DNA of 64,000 bases from Anaerolineales bacterium UBA2200. Its GTDB lineage: Bacteria > Chloroflexota > Anaerolineae > UBA2200. The DNA lies in NCBI GenBank assembly GCA_002327925.1, contig DCVA01000022.1, forward strand, positions 53,927-117,926, given 5' to 3'. The translations under genes and the position numbers were made by a program. This document shows, one piece after another, positions 16,182 to 24,862 of this stretch (position 1 is the stretch's first letter; the number at the start of each line of letters is the position of its first letter). The notes below the pieces were generated by a model. That model saw only the letters and a list, made by a program, of their open reading frames with translations. It was not told the DNA's origin and did not search any database.

Positions 16182-17702
16182 ATGGGCAAAGAGTATCCCC
16201 CGCTCCTGCAGTTCTTGAGCGACAAGCTGGAGTACCGGCTTCTGAGTGGCAAGTCGACCCTGGGCTACGTACTCTACTATATCGACCTGTCGTCATGGCG
16301 TCTCCGTCTCTCTGACTGGACACCTGTTGTTCACGTGCAACGTTCCGACTTGCTGAACAGTTCGCCGCGGCAGCTTCTGCAGAGTCTTCAGGATGTCGTC
16401 CGTGAGCGCGGATGGCAGAGGCGGATCGTCCTCGTCCTGGTGGATGGCGACAGCAGCGCTCTCCGGCTAGCGTTGCGCAGTCCGCTTCAGACACTGGCGT
16501 TTGTTGGTGATGAGGAGCAGCGCGGCATCCTGCGGTCCCGGCGTCCGAGTGGCGAACTGCTGGACATCCTGTCGGCTCAGGTTCCGATATCCATACTGGC
16601 ACCCTACAACACGACATCTCCGGTTACAGGTAGCTGCTTCTTTGACCGCGAGTATGAAGTTGCCAAGATCCTGGGAAATCCGGACGTGAGCTACGCGGTG
16701 CTGGGTGTGCGCCGCATCGGGAAGACTTCGCTGATGCGCGAAGTAGAGCGTCGACTTCGTGAGGAGAGCGCCGCGGCAGAGACCGAGGACTCGCCTCACA
16801 TTCTGTTTCTCGATTGCAGCGACCTGCTGGAGCGCGAGATGCTGGTCGAGCAGATCGTGCGCAAGCTGAACCCGCGCGAACTACCACGGCTGGCCATGCA
16901 GAACTATTCGTTCTTCTTCCCTGACTTCCTGGAGCGGATGAGGCGCAAGTACAAGAGCAAACTCATCTTCCTTCTGGATGAGATTGATGACCTGATTGTG
17001 CTGCATGGCGGTGACTGGGAGTTCTTTCGCACGTTGCGCGCTGCGTCCAACAAGGGGATCTGCCAGTACATAGTGGCCGGTTTTCGGGAAGCCCAGAACC
17101 AGCTTCATAACCTGGACTCGCCGTTTTACAACTTTGCGGAGGAGATTCGTCTGAGCGAGTTCACGCGTGAACACGCGCGAGAGCTAATCGTCACTCCTAT
17201 GCAGAACCTTGGCATTCGCTTCAAGAACGAGAGTGATACGGTTGGGCGCATCTACGAGGAGACGGCCGGCCACCCGAACCTCATACAGTTCTACTGCACC
17301 ATTCTGGTCAGGCAACTGGAGTTGACCGGCCAACGGGAGTTGAGTCCAGATAGCCTGGTCAGTGTATACGCAGATGAGGTGTTCAAGAATCATCTGCTGC
17401 GCTCTTTCATGGACAACACGCAGAATCGCGAAAAGGCCGTGGTGTATGCCATCCTTCAGGATCATGCCGAGCGCCCAATGGTGGGCTTCACTCAGGCCGA
17501 CATGGATGCGGCGCTGCGAAAGCACAATCTCGTGGTTGCCCATGGTGCTCTCAATACATCCTGTGATGTCCTGGTCCTGGCGGGAATCCTGAGACCCAAA
17601 GGGGCGGAGTACTTCTTCACGTCACCGGTTTTTGTCCGGGTGCTTCAGCAAACGTACAACCTGCGCTACCTGTTGGACAAGGTCAAGGAAGAGGGAATAT
17701 GA
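16182..17702 (+). CDS. STAND/AAA-type ATPase, signalling cassette
   Basis: This 506-residue protein has a poorly characterised N-terminal domain (about 1-145) followed by an AAA_14/AAA_16-like NTPase. Walker A is in VLGVRRIGKTSLMREV near 182-197, Walker B is LIFLLDEIDDL near 262-272, and an AGFREAQ sensor-like segment comes shortly after. A helical C-terminal region resembles the winged-helix part of STAND proteins. There is no membrane segment. Its stop overlaps the next start (ATGA at 17699-17702), so both are probably made together. The neighbour is a degenerate ATPase joined to a SpoIIE-type phosphatase, which suggests a signalling complex. The ligand is unknown. Confidence 0.7.
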   Translation: MGKEYPPLLQFLSDKLEYRLLSGKSTLGYVLYYIDLSSWRLRLSDWTPVVHVQRSDLLNSSPRQLLQSLQDVVRERGWQRRIVLVLVDGDSSALRLALRSPLQTLAFVGDEEQRGILRSRRPSGELLDILSAQVPISILAPYNTTSPVTGSCFFDREYEVAKILGNPDVSYAVLGVRRIGKTSLMREVERRLREESAAAETEDSPHILFLDCSDLLEREMLVEQIVRKLNPRELPRLAMQNYSFFFPDFLERMRRKYKSKLIFLLDEIDDLIVLHGGDWEFFRTLRAASNKGICQYIVAGFREAQNQLHNLDSPFYNFAEEIRLSEFTREHARELIVTPMQNLGIRFKNESDTVGRIYEETAGHPNLIQFYCTILVRQLELTGQRELSPDSLVSVYADEVFKNHLLRSFMDNTQNREKAVVYAILQDHAERPMVGFTQADMDAALRKHNLVVAHGALNTSCDVLVLAGILRPKGAEYFFTSPVFVRVLQQTYNLRYLLDKVKEEGI

Positions 17703-18442
17703 ACACCTCCGCACGTATGCCCGACCTGCTGAGTGTCTCAGCCGGCCACCGCCGTGCAGCGCAGGAGATTACCGAATGCGCGCAGCGTGGACAATGTTGT
17801 GCCTTTCTTGGGCCGCGCCTGAGCGGCACATCGGAAGTTCTGCAGTATGTGAGAGCCGCACTGGCGGACGATCCGCTTAGCACGTGCGTCTATGTTGACC
17901 TGCGGCAGGTAGGCTCAGCGACCCGGTGTGAGTTCTTCGGCAGTCTGGCCAGGCGACTTTGTGAGCTGGCCGTGGCTGAGGGGGCAAAAGGCTGCGCCTC
18001 ACTGGGCAACGATGTGGCTTCCGGCGCGGAGTTCCGCGCCTGTCTCAAGGAGTGTTCGATTCGCCTGCAACGCAGCCTGGTACTGATGGTGGATCATCTG
18101 CATAGCATACCCTTGGACCTGGTACAGGCCCTGCTGATCTCATTGCGGGCAGCTTATATGGATCAAGATGGCAGCGGACCGCTGATCGTGCCCATCGTGT
18201 GTGGGGCACTTGGCCTTGCGACTCTGACCCTGGGACAGTCGTCTCCCTTTGCCAACATAGCGAGGGCGGTGTTTATCAGCGGTCTCGACACGGAGGAGAG
18301 CAAGGATTTTGTCCGCATCTGTCTGTCCTCTGCCTCGGACCGGGTGTCCGACGGTGCCCGCACCGAGCTCTTGAGAGCTGCACAGGGGGACCCTCGTTTG
18401 ATTGATCAGTTGTGCCGCGAATGCGTGCGAATTGTGGAATAG
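17699..18442 (+). CDS. Degenerate AAA/STAND-like domain, cut short by an in-frame TAG
   Basis: This 247-residue product resembles the NTPase of the preceding gene but has lost key residues. The Walker A region reads LGPRLSGTSEVL, with Thr in place of the catalytic Lys. The Walker B region reads VLMVDHLHSIP, with His where Glu or Asp is expected. It ends in TAG at 18440-18442. The same frame then continues without another stop for over 1.6 kb into the phosphatase gene, so the two pieces look like one ancestral protein interrupted by a nonsense codon. The ATG overlaps the upstream stop. See the finding on the amber codon for alternatives. Confidence 0.65.
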   Translation: MNTSARMPDLLSVSAGHRRAAQEITECAQRGQCCAFLGPRLSGTSEVLQYVRAALADDPLSTCVYVDLRQVGSATRCEFFGSLARRLCELAVAEGAKGCASLGNDVASGAEFRACLKECSIRLQRSLVLMVDHLHSIPLDLVQALLISLRAAYMDQDGSGPLIVPIVCGALGLATLTLGQSSPFANIARAVFISGLDTEESKDFVRICLSSASDRVSDGARTELLRAAQGDPRLIDQLCRECVRIVE

Positions 18443-18481
18443 AGCGACTCGGCCCAGGTTACTGCCAACACCGTCAAGCGA

Positions 18482-20074
18482 GTGGTGCGCAACTTTGTGC
18501 GCAATGAGGCACAACGCTATGAGCCAGTGGTTGAAGCTGTTTCCCTGATTGAACACGATCCAGGGCTGCTCCGGTGTATCCTTCTCCTGCTGGAGCACGA
18601 TGTGGTTGAGCGGAGGGAACTCTCACTTCCCCTGTCGGCTGATCTCGATCCCCTCACTCTGACCGGCATGGTGCGCAGGGTTGAACCGGACTCCTTTGAG
18701 CTCAGCAATGATGTGTACCGGCGTTTCCTGAAGCAGCACCTGCAACCTCGTTACGTTGGCTACCTGATGGGTTTGGTCGGGCGTTGGGATGAGGCTATGG
18801 ACTGTCTTGAGGCGGGACTGAATCAGGGGGATCCGGAAGCACGCATGGATCTTCTGGTGGCAACGGTCAACGCGATGTATGCGGCGCAGGATGTGCAGGT
18901 GGCTGCCGGATTCCTGGCCAGAGGCCTGGCCGTGGGATACGGCGTGCGTGAGGCGCGTATCTGGTACGCGGTACCTCAGGAGAAGGCACTGCGTCTGATA
19001 GGCCAGGTTGGAGCGGTTACAGGGAGCATCCTGAGAACGCAGGCTGAGATGCCTATGCTGGACGACTCGCTGGAGGCGAGATCCTACCGCGGGCCCCATT
19101 CACTGCGAGGGCAGGAAGTGGCCGGTGGAGTCGAGCGTGCTCTGCCGCTGCTTCTCTCTGGAACGGAAGCGGTGGGGGTCGTCACACTGCTAGAGTCAAT
19201 AGACAACCGTGATCAGAGGAGTCAGCGCCAGCATGATCTTCAGCTGGCTGCGTATCTCAACCAGGCGGCCCGGGCGATTGAGGAGGTGCACAGCCGCCAG
19301 GAACAGCTGCTGCAAATTGCCCGGTTGGAGCAGGAGCGCACCGCCGCGGAACTGCGAATGGCTCAGGAGATTCAGGCCAGCTTCATGCCGGAGAACTGCC
19401 CCCGTTTGCCGGGGTGGGATATCGCCGCAGAGTGGCATTCGGCCCGAGAAGTCGGAGGAGATTTTTATGACTTTGTGCCCATTGATGAGAGCCATCTTGG
19501 TCTGGTGATCGCGGATGTCTCCGACAAGGGGATGCCTGCGGCGCTGTTCATGAGTCTTTGCCGAACGCTGATGAGGGTAAGCGCATCCCAGACCCGCTCC
19601 CCGGCTCTGGCACTGCAGCGAGTCAACCAGCTTATCGCATCAGAGAGCCGCAGTAACATGTTTCTCACGGCTTTCTACGGAGTACTCAACTGGAAGACCG
19701 GCAGCCTGGTATACGCAAGTGCCGGTCATCCCCCGCCCTTACTCTGGCGACAGGAGATCCAGGATGTGGCTCCTTCCGATACCCTCCTGGCCCGGGGTAT
19801 CGTTCTGGGAGTCCTGGGAGAGATCGCGCTGGAAGAACGTCAGATAACCCTGATGCGGGATGATGTTCTGGTCTTGTACACCGATGGTGTAACTGAACCG
19901 ATTGACCCAAACGGCGAGGAGTTTGGCGAAGAGCGACTAGCTCAAGTTCTCAGAATCAACCATCGCTTGAACTGCTCCGAAATCACAGCGCTCACTCACG
20001 CCGCGGTCTGGGACTTTGCCGGTCAGCAAGTACAATTCGATGACTATACGCTGGTGACCCTGAAGCGGAGCTAG
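18482..20074 (+). CDS. SpoIIE-type (PP2C-like) serine phosphatase with GAF-like region
   Basis: The N-terminal part (residues 1-150) looks like the helical/winged-helix end of the interrupted ATPase. A GAF-like region with a coiled coil follows (about 190-290, ending in EQERTAAELRMAQEIQASF). The C-terminal SpoIIE/RsbU phosphatase domain has metal-binding acids in VGGDFYDF, VIADVSDKGMPAALFM, SAGHPPPLLW and VLYTDGVTE. Such phosphatases dephosphorylate anti-anti-sigma factors in partner-switching pathways; no such partner is nearby. The start given is the first in-frame GTG after the TAG and has no clear ribosome site, so the piece may not be translated independently. Confidence 0.75.
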   Translation: MVRNFVRNEAQRYEPVVEAVSLIEHDPGLLRCILLLLEHDVVERRELSLPLSADLDPLTLTGMVRRVEPDSFELSNDVYRRFLKQHLQPRYVGYLMGLVGRWDEAMDCLEAGLNQGDPEARMDLLVATVNAMYAAQDVQVAAGFLARGLAVGYGVREARIWYAVPQEKALRLIGQVGAVTGSILRTQAEMPMLDDSLEARSYRGPHSLRGQEVAGGVERALPLLLSGTEAVGVVTLLESIDNRDQRSQRQHDLQLAAYLNQAARAIEEVHSRQEQLLQIARLEQERTAAELRMAQEIQASFMPENCPRLPGWDIAAEWHSAREVGGDFYDFVPIDESHLGLVIADVSDKGMPAALFMSLCRTLMRVSASQTRSPALALQRVNQLIASESRSNMFLTAFYGVLNWKTGSLVYASAGHPPPLLWRQEIQDVAPSDTLLARGIVLGVLGEIALEERQITLMRDDVLVLYTDGVTEPIDPNGEEFGEERLAQVLRINHRLNCSEITALTHAAVWDFAGQQVQFDDYTLVTLKRS

Positions 20075-20103
20075 CCCCCGGGTAGATGGGGCATACCGCA
20101 GGC

Positions 20104-21435
20104 CTAGCGAGGCACGACTGTCAAGGCCAGTCTGGTGAGAACCTGAGGTTCCAGGGCAAGGTACAGGCACCAGAGCAGCAGAAGAGCGACCGGCAGCCCG
20201 GACACCATCGGGACACGCCCCATGCTCCTGCACAGTCGAGTTTTCCAGAGCAACCAGATGGTGCGAATTTGCCCCAGAACTATGCCCGCCAGGCTGAGCT
20301 GCCACAGGCGCTGAAGGACTGTTTCCTGCTGAGACAGAATGCCCAGAACCCCCGCGCCCTCCTGTGAGAGGGGAAGCGCAGGCAGGGTGATTGTGGCGGT
20401 AATCGCAAGTGCGAGTACCATCAGCAGCAGTTTCTGCCAGTACCGTTGTTGGTTTTCCTCTGGTACAGGTTCGGCAGGGATCTGGTAGAGCGCCGCCAGT
20501 GTCGCACACGCCAGCAATACTGTACTCGATCGTCCGGCGAGAATAGCCCCTGACGCCAAAAGCCCTTCCGCCGAGTTCTGCGTCACTCCCAGCACAGCGA
20601 TGCCCATGGTGACCATGGCTGCCTTGCCCAGGACGGCGGAGGGGCTAGCCTGTATCACGGCAGACACCCCACCAAGCAGTATGGTCAGCAGGGCAAAAGC
20701 CTCCAGCGCCGAGAGCACGGGTTGCGTCCACAGGGAGGGATGAGCCTGCCAGAACCGCAGCAGCAAGTGCAGGACCGCAACCTGCTGCACCAACCAGACG
20801 AAAGAGGGCATCAGAGGAGCTCCGTCACTTGCCCATAGCGACGTGGCTGCATCCACCGGAAACAGGTTCAGCCAGAGCAAGGCCGCCGGCAGGACCAGCC
20901 AGGCGCTTCGAGTCACCCACTCCACCTCCTGTGGGCGCACTGTCATTTGGCCTAACAGCGCCGGGATGACGAGCAGAAATGGTATGGGCAGGGTCACCCA
21001 GATGAGGTAGCGCGTTGCCCCGCGGGCGGCTGATGGGCTGGCCGGAAGAGTCCCCAGTGTAGGAACGAGCATTGCGGCCGGCAGAATCAGCAGTGACAGC
21101 CACTGGGAACGCAGCAGAGTCAAGACAGCGAAGAGGCCCACGGCCGCCAGGAGGACGGGCGTGTTGTAGGCGGCCTGCTCGTTAGCGGCGGCAATCAGCA
21201 GCAGGATGGTTGTTGTGGCGTACATATAGGCCAGCAGGACCTGCCCTGATGAATCCAATACCCACTCCTGCTGCAAGAAGATCCCGCTTTGTCCCGGCGC
21301 CAGACTCCTGATGGCGGCATAGCAGACTATGGTCGTGGCCAGACCCACAGCGATCACGTACACTCGCCTGCGGCCGAAAGCCGCGGCGGCGACAGCTCCA
21401 GCCAACGTCAAACCGACCAGCCACAGGGGATTCAC
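20104..21435 (-). CDS. Multi-helix membrane protein resembling NuoN/MrpD proton channels
   Basis: This 443-residue protein is almost entirely hydrophobic, with about 12-14 predicted helices. Weak features of the complex-I/Mrp antiporter family are present: a broken central helix region, and a GGVSAVIQASPSAVLGKAAMVTMGIAVLGV stretch resembling the segment around the conserved loop of NuoL/M/N. Canonical lysine and glutamate positions are not obvious to me, so proton pumping is not established. It overlaps the upstream small membrane gene by 4 bases (21432-21435) and converges on the phosphatase gene. No other Nuo or Mrp subunits are in the window. Confidence 0.5.
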   Translation of the reverse strand: MNPLWLVGLTLAGAVAAAAFGRRRVYVIAVGLATTIVCYAAIRSLAPGQSGIFLQQEWVLDSSGQVLLAYMYATTTILLLIAAANEQAAYNTPVLLAAVGLFAVLTLLRSQWLSLLILPAAMLVPTLGTLPASPSAARGATRYLIWVTLPIPFLLVIPALLGQMTVRPQEVEWVTRSAWLVLPAALLWLNLFPVDAATSLWASDGAPLMPSFVWLVQQVAVLHLLLRFWQAHPSLWTQPVLSALEAFALLTILLGGVSAVIQASPSAVLGKAAMVTMGIAVLGVTQNSAEGLLASGAILAGRSSTVLLACATLAALYQIPAEPVPEENQQRYWQKLLLMVLALAITATITLPALPLSQEGAGVLGILSQQETVLQRLWQLSLAGIVLGQIRTIWLLWKTRLCRSMGRVPMVSGLPVALLLLWCLYLALEPQVLTRLALTVVPR

Positions 21436-22187
21436 TCTGGTGTCCCCGTATCTTCGGAAGGGAGCGACTCCAGCGATTCAGAAGGCGGCCGGGGCGGGTC
21501 TTGTGCAGTCCCATCACTGGTGTCATGCGGGCCCGGCGGAGTTGAGACGGTGACTGCGGTCTGGCTGGTGTACAGGTGGGCGGCTCCCAGGACCACAACT
21601 ACATCGCACGCGGCCCAGAGGCCCCACAGAAGCGGGTCTGGGCTTGCCAGCGCGTACAGAATTCTCCCTGCGTCAGCAAACGCCAGAATTCCACTCGCCG
21701 TATGCAGGGCAGTGGGTGCCAGGAGCACAGAGAAGGCACATTGGACAAGCAGCCACACCACGATCCAGGTCATGAGGGATGGCAGGGTGGCCGGTCCGAA
21801 TCGGTGCACCAGCGCCGAGGTGAACAGCAAAGCCAGAGCAGCGCCAAGCATCCGGAAGGGAATGTGGTTGAGCAATGCGGTCGACCGAGCGGCGGGAGGG
21901 TGTCCCGGGGCTTGCCGATGGTTCAGGCGCAGAACTGTAATGAGGTAGATAAGGGCAATGGCAAAGGAGGCAAGGGCACTGGAGGCAACAACCTGCCAGG
22001 GCAGGTGAGAGCACAGCAGGACGAGAACGATTCCTCTCTGGACAAGAAAGACAGGTGCGATCAGCGCATCGCCTGGCAGAATGAGCAGGACGGTCCCGGC
22101 GACAATGGCGCCGGAGACCAGCTGGATGGCGTGAGTGGCAGCCAGGGGCTCAAGCAGGGCAATGAGATCAGTTAGCAAGAAGGGCAA
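21432..22187 (-). CDS. Membrane protein paired with the NuoN-like gene
   Basis: This 251-residue protein has about six hydrophobic helices in the first 210 residues and a Pro/Ser/Glu-rich soluble tail (PPRPPSESLESLPSEDTG). I do not recognise its family. The size and helix pattern are compatible with small hydrogenase- or complex-I-like membrane subunits, but that is a guess from the neighbour. The ATG is preceded by AGGAGAT. The 4-base overlap with the following gene implies translational coupling. It is divergent from clpC, with 171 bases between the coding starts. Confidence 0.5.
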   Translation of the reverse strand: MPFLLTDLIALLEPLAATHAIQLVSGAIVAGTVLLILPGDALIAPVFLVQRGIVLVLLCSHLPWQVVASSALASFAIALIYLITVLRLNHRQAPGHPPAARSTALLNHIPFRMLGAALALLFTSALVHRFGPATLPSLMTWIVVWLLVQCAFSVLLAPTALHTASGILAFADAGRILYALASPDPLLWGLWAACDVVVVLGAAHLYTSQTAVTVSTPPGPHDTSDGTAQDPPRPPSESLESLPSEDTGTPE

Positions 22188-22259
22188 TCTCCTTTCGCGC
22201 CGATTGTAGTGACAAAGACGCCCACGGGCAAGCCAACCGGGGCCATTGCCGAAACTCGT

Positions 22260-22288
22260 TTGTGGGCATGTTCGGATTGGGCTATAAT
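22260..22288 (+). promoter_or_regulatory. Sigma70 promoter of clpC
   Basis: TTGTGG at 22260-22265 and a perfect TATAAT at 22283-22288 are separated by 17 bases, about 70 bases before the clpC GTG. I see no CIRCE or CtsR-like inverted repeat around it. Confidence 0.75.
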
Positions 22289-22358
22289 GGATGCAGACGC
22301 GATCCGGTCACCCTGTCGTATACAGTGTGTCGAACCATCGCGTCGGATAGGGGCTCAG

Positions 22359-24851
22359 GTGTCAGACAAACTGGACCGATTCACCAAAAGAGCTCGCCAA
22401 TCGCTCGTCTATGCGCAGGAGGAGGCTCAGCAGCTCGGCCACAGATGGATTGGGACGGAGCATTTGCTGCTCGGGCTGCTGCGTGAGGATCAGGGGATCG
22501 CCGCCAAGGTCCTGACGCAGATGGGCATCAACATCGAGCAGGTCAGGCGCATGGTGGCCGAGGCCCTGGGGCAGGCGGACCAATTGCTGGCATCCCCCAT
22601 TGAGCTCGCACCTCGTACGAAGCGTGTGCTGGAACTGGCGATGGACGAGGCCCGGCGGTTGGGTCACAGCTTTATCGGAACGGAGCATCTGCTGCTTGGA
22701 TTGGCCAGGGAAGGTCAGGGAATCGCAGCGGGTATCCTGGAGAGTATTGGGCTGGACCTGGAGCAGGTGCGCCAGGAGACGCTGCGCCAGATGCAGCTGG
22801 TGGGTGCGCAGGGGCCACAGACCAAAGAGGGAGCCAAGTCGCAGTCGCTGGTTGAACAGCTGGGAACGGACCTTACGGAGGCAGCGCGCCAGGGCAAACT
22901 GGACCCGGTGATCGGTCGTCAGAAGGAGATCGAACGGGTCGTCCAGATCCTTTCGCGCCGCACCAAGAACAATCCGGCTCTGATCGGCGAGCCCGGGGTC
23001 GGCAAGTCGGCCATCGTCGAGGGGTTGGCCCAGCGGATTGTGAATGCAGAGGTCCCAGAGCGGCTGATGGGCAAACGCGTGGTGATGCTGGACGTTGGCT
23101 CCCTGGTGGCCGGCACGATGTATCGCGGCCAGTTTGAGGAGCGGCTCAAGAAGGTAATCGACGAGATCCGCAAGACCAAGAGCATCTTGTTCATCGACGA
23201 GCTGCACATGATCGTCGGAGCCGGAGCTGCCGGGTCAAACGTCGATGCTGCGAACATACTCAAGCCGGCGCTGGCACGTGGTGAGTTGCAGTGCATTGGC
23301 GCAACAACCATGGGCGAGTACCGCAAGCACATAGAGAGCGACCCGGCACTGGAACGACGTTTTCAGCCCGTTACGGTCGAAGAGCCGACGGTGGACGAGA
23401 CAATCGCCATCCTGCGCGGGGTGCGCTCGCGCTACGAAGAGTACCATCAATTGACAATCACGGATGGTGCGATCATCGCGGCGGCCAACCTTGCCGCCCG
23501 CTATGTGTCTGATCGCTTCCTGCCTGACAAGGCAATCGACCTGGTCGATGAGGCATCCTCTCGGGTGCGCACGTACAAGGCATTCCAGCCGGCGGCGGTC
23601 AAAACGGCTTTCCTTCGCCTGCAAGAAGTCCAGCGGGCCAAGGATCAGGCGCTCGAGGAGCGCCGCTACGAAGAGGCCTCTCAGCTCCGGGAGCACGAGC
23701 GCGAATTGCGGCAGAGTGTGGAGCAGCTGCAGCTCGGGCTGAGCACAACCGCGGAGCCAGTGGGGCTGGTGGTCACGGAAGCGGATATCGCCGAGATTGT
23801 GTCCATGTGGACTGGCGTGCCGGTTACGCAACTGGCCAACAAGGAAACAGAACGGCTGCTGGGTATGGAGGACGCGCTTCACAAACGGATCGTGGGGCAA
23901 GATGAAGCCATCACTACCCTGGCCAAGGCGGTGCGGCGGGCGCGTGCAGGGCTCAAGAACCCCAAGCGCCCCATTGGTTCGTTTCTATTCCTGGGGCCTA
24001 CGGGCGTAGGCAAGACCGAACTGGCCAAGGCCCTGGCCGAGTTCATGTTTGGCAGTGAAGACGCCCTGCTGCAGCTGGATATGTCCGAGTTCATGGAGCG
24101 TCACACCGTATCGCGGCTGGTTGGTGCACCTCCGGGCTATATCGGCTATGAGGAAGCCGGTCAACTGACCGAGGCCGTGCGCCGTCGACCCTATTCTGTG
24201 GTCTGCTTCGACGAGATCGAAAAGGCGCACAACGAGGCGTTCAACATCCTGCTGCAGATCATGGAGGACGGTCACCTGTCGGATGCCAAGGGGCGCCAGG
24301 TGGACTTTAGGAATGCCGTCGTCATTATGACCTCGAATGTTGGCGTCGAATTGCTGACTCGCGAGACATCCATCGGGTTCACCGTGAGTATGGACGAGGC
24401 CAGGGGCGCCGAACAGGCACATGACAGGATGCGCGACAAGCTGCTCGGGGAGCTCAAGCGGACTTTCCGCCCCGAGTTCCTGAATCGTGTGGACAACGTG
24501 GTCGTTTTTCACGCTCTGACCGAAGAGCACATCCGGCAGATTGTGGACATCGCGATCCGTCAGGTCAGTGAGAGGGTCAAAGAACAGGGATTGAGCCTGG
24601 AATTGACCGCGGAAGCAACCAACCTGCTGGCCAGGGAAGGCTACAGTCCTCAATATGGTGCGCGTCCTCTGCGCAGGACGATCGAACAGCGTGTGGAGGA
24701 TCCTCTGTGCGAAGGCCTCCTGTCCGCGCAATTCAAGGCCGGTGACACGATCCTGGTCGACCGTGATGGCGACAAGATCGTGTTGCGGGTGAAGGAACGG
24801 ACCTCCCCTGTAGAAGACACGGTCGCGGAACCAGTGTCTCAGACAGAATAG
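22359..24851 (+). CDS. clpC: ATP-dependent Clp protease ATP-binding subunit ClpC
   Basis: ClpC is an AAA+ unfoldase that feeds proteins to ClpP. The 830-residue product has two Clp_N repeats (about 1-145, each with GTEHLLLGL), D1 with Walker A GEPGVGKS near 210-217, a UVR-like middle region (EERRYEEASQLREHERELRQ), D2 with Walker A GPTGVGKTE near 546-554, and a C-terminal ClpB-D2-small domain (GYSPQYGARPLRRTIEQ). The GTG at 22359 after AGGGG gives the conserved start SDKLDRFTKRARQ. Longer frames run back through the promoter. mcsA and mcsB, often linked in Firmicutes, are absent here, and no ClpP gene is nearby. radA follows 11 bases downstream. Confidence 0.94.
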   Translation: MSDKLDRFTKRARQSLVYAQEEAQQLGHRWIGTEHLLLGLLREDQGIAAKVLTQMGINIEQVRRMVAEALGQADQLLASPIELAPRTKRVLELAMDEARRLGHSFIGTEHLLLGLAREGQGIAAGILESIGLDLEQVRQETLRQMQLVGAQGPQTKEGAKSQSLVEQLGTDLTEAARQGKLDPVIGRQKEIERVVQILSRRTKNNPALIGEPGVGKSAIVEGLAQRIVNAEVPERLMGKRVVMLDVGSLVAGTMYRGQFEERLKKVIDEIRKTKSILFIDELHMIVGAGAAGSNVDAANILKPALARGELQCIGATTMGEYRKHIESDPALERRFQPVTVEEPTVDETIAILRGVRSRYEEYHQLTITDGAIIAAANLAARYVSDRFLPDKAIDLVDEASSRVRTYKAFQPAAVKTAFLRLQEVQRAKDQALEERRYEEASQLREHERELRQSVEQLQLGLSTTAEPVGLVVTEADIAEIVSMWTGVPVTQLANKETERLLGMEDALHKRIVGQDEAITTLAKAVRRARAGLKNPKRPIGSFLFLGPTGVGKTELAKALAEFMFGSEDALLQLDMSEFMERHTVSRLVGAPPGYIGYEEAGQLTEAVRRRPYSVVCFDEIEKAHNEAFNILLQIMEDGHLSDAKGRQVDFRNAVVIMTSNVGVELLTRETSIGFTVSMDEARGAEQAHDRMRDKLLGELKRTFRPEFLNRVDNVVVFHALTEEHIRQIVDIAIRQVSERVKEQGLSLELTAEATNLLAREGYSPQYGARPLRRTIEQRVEDPLCEGLLSAQFKAGDTILVDRDGDKIVLRVKERTSPVEDTVAEPVSQTE

Positions 24852-24862
24852 GTTCAGTTCTC

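Noticed and set aside
18440..18442. TAG read as pyrrolysine
   Set aside because: Pyrrolysine use is confined mainly to methanogens and some other lineages with methylamine enzymes. Neither the protein type nor the context supports it. A mutation or sequencing error is simpler.
21289..22175. Long plus-strand frames opposite the two membrane protein genes
   Set aside because: Their compositions are Gly/Arg/His/Gln-rich and show no domain pattern, while the minus-strand frames give coherent membrane helices.
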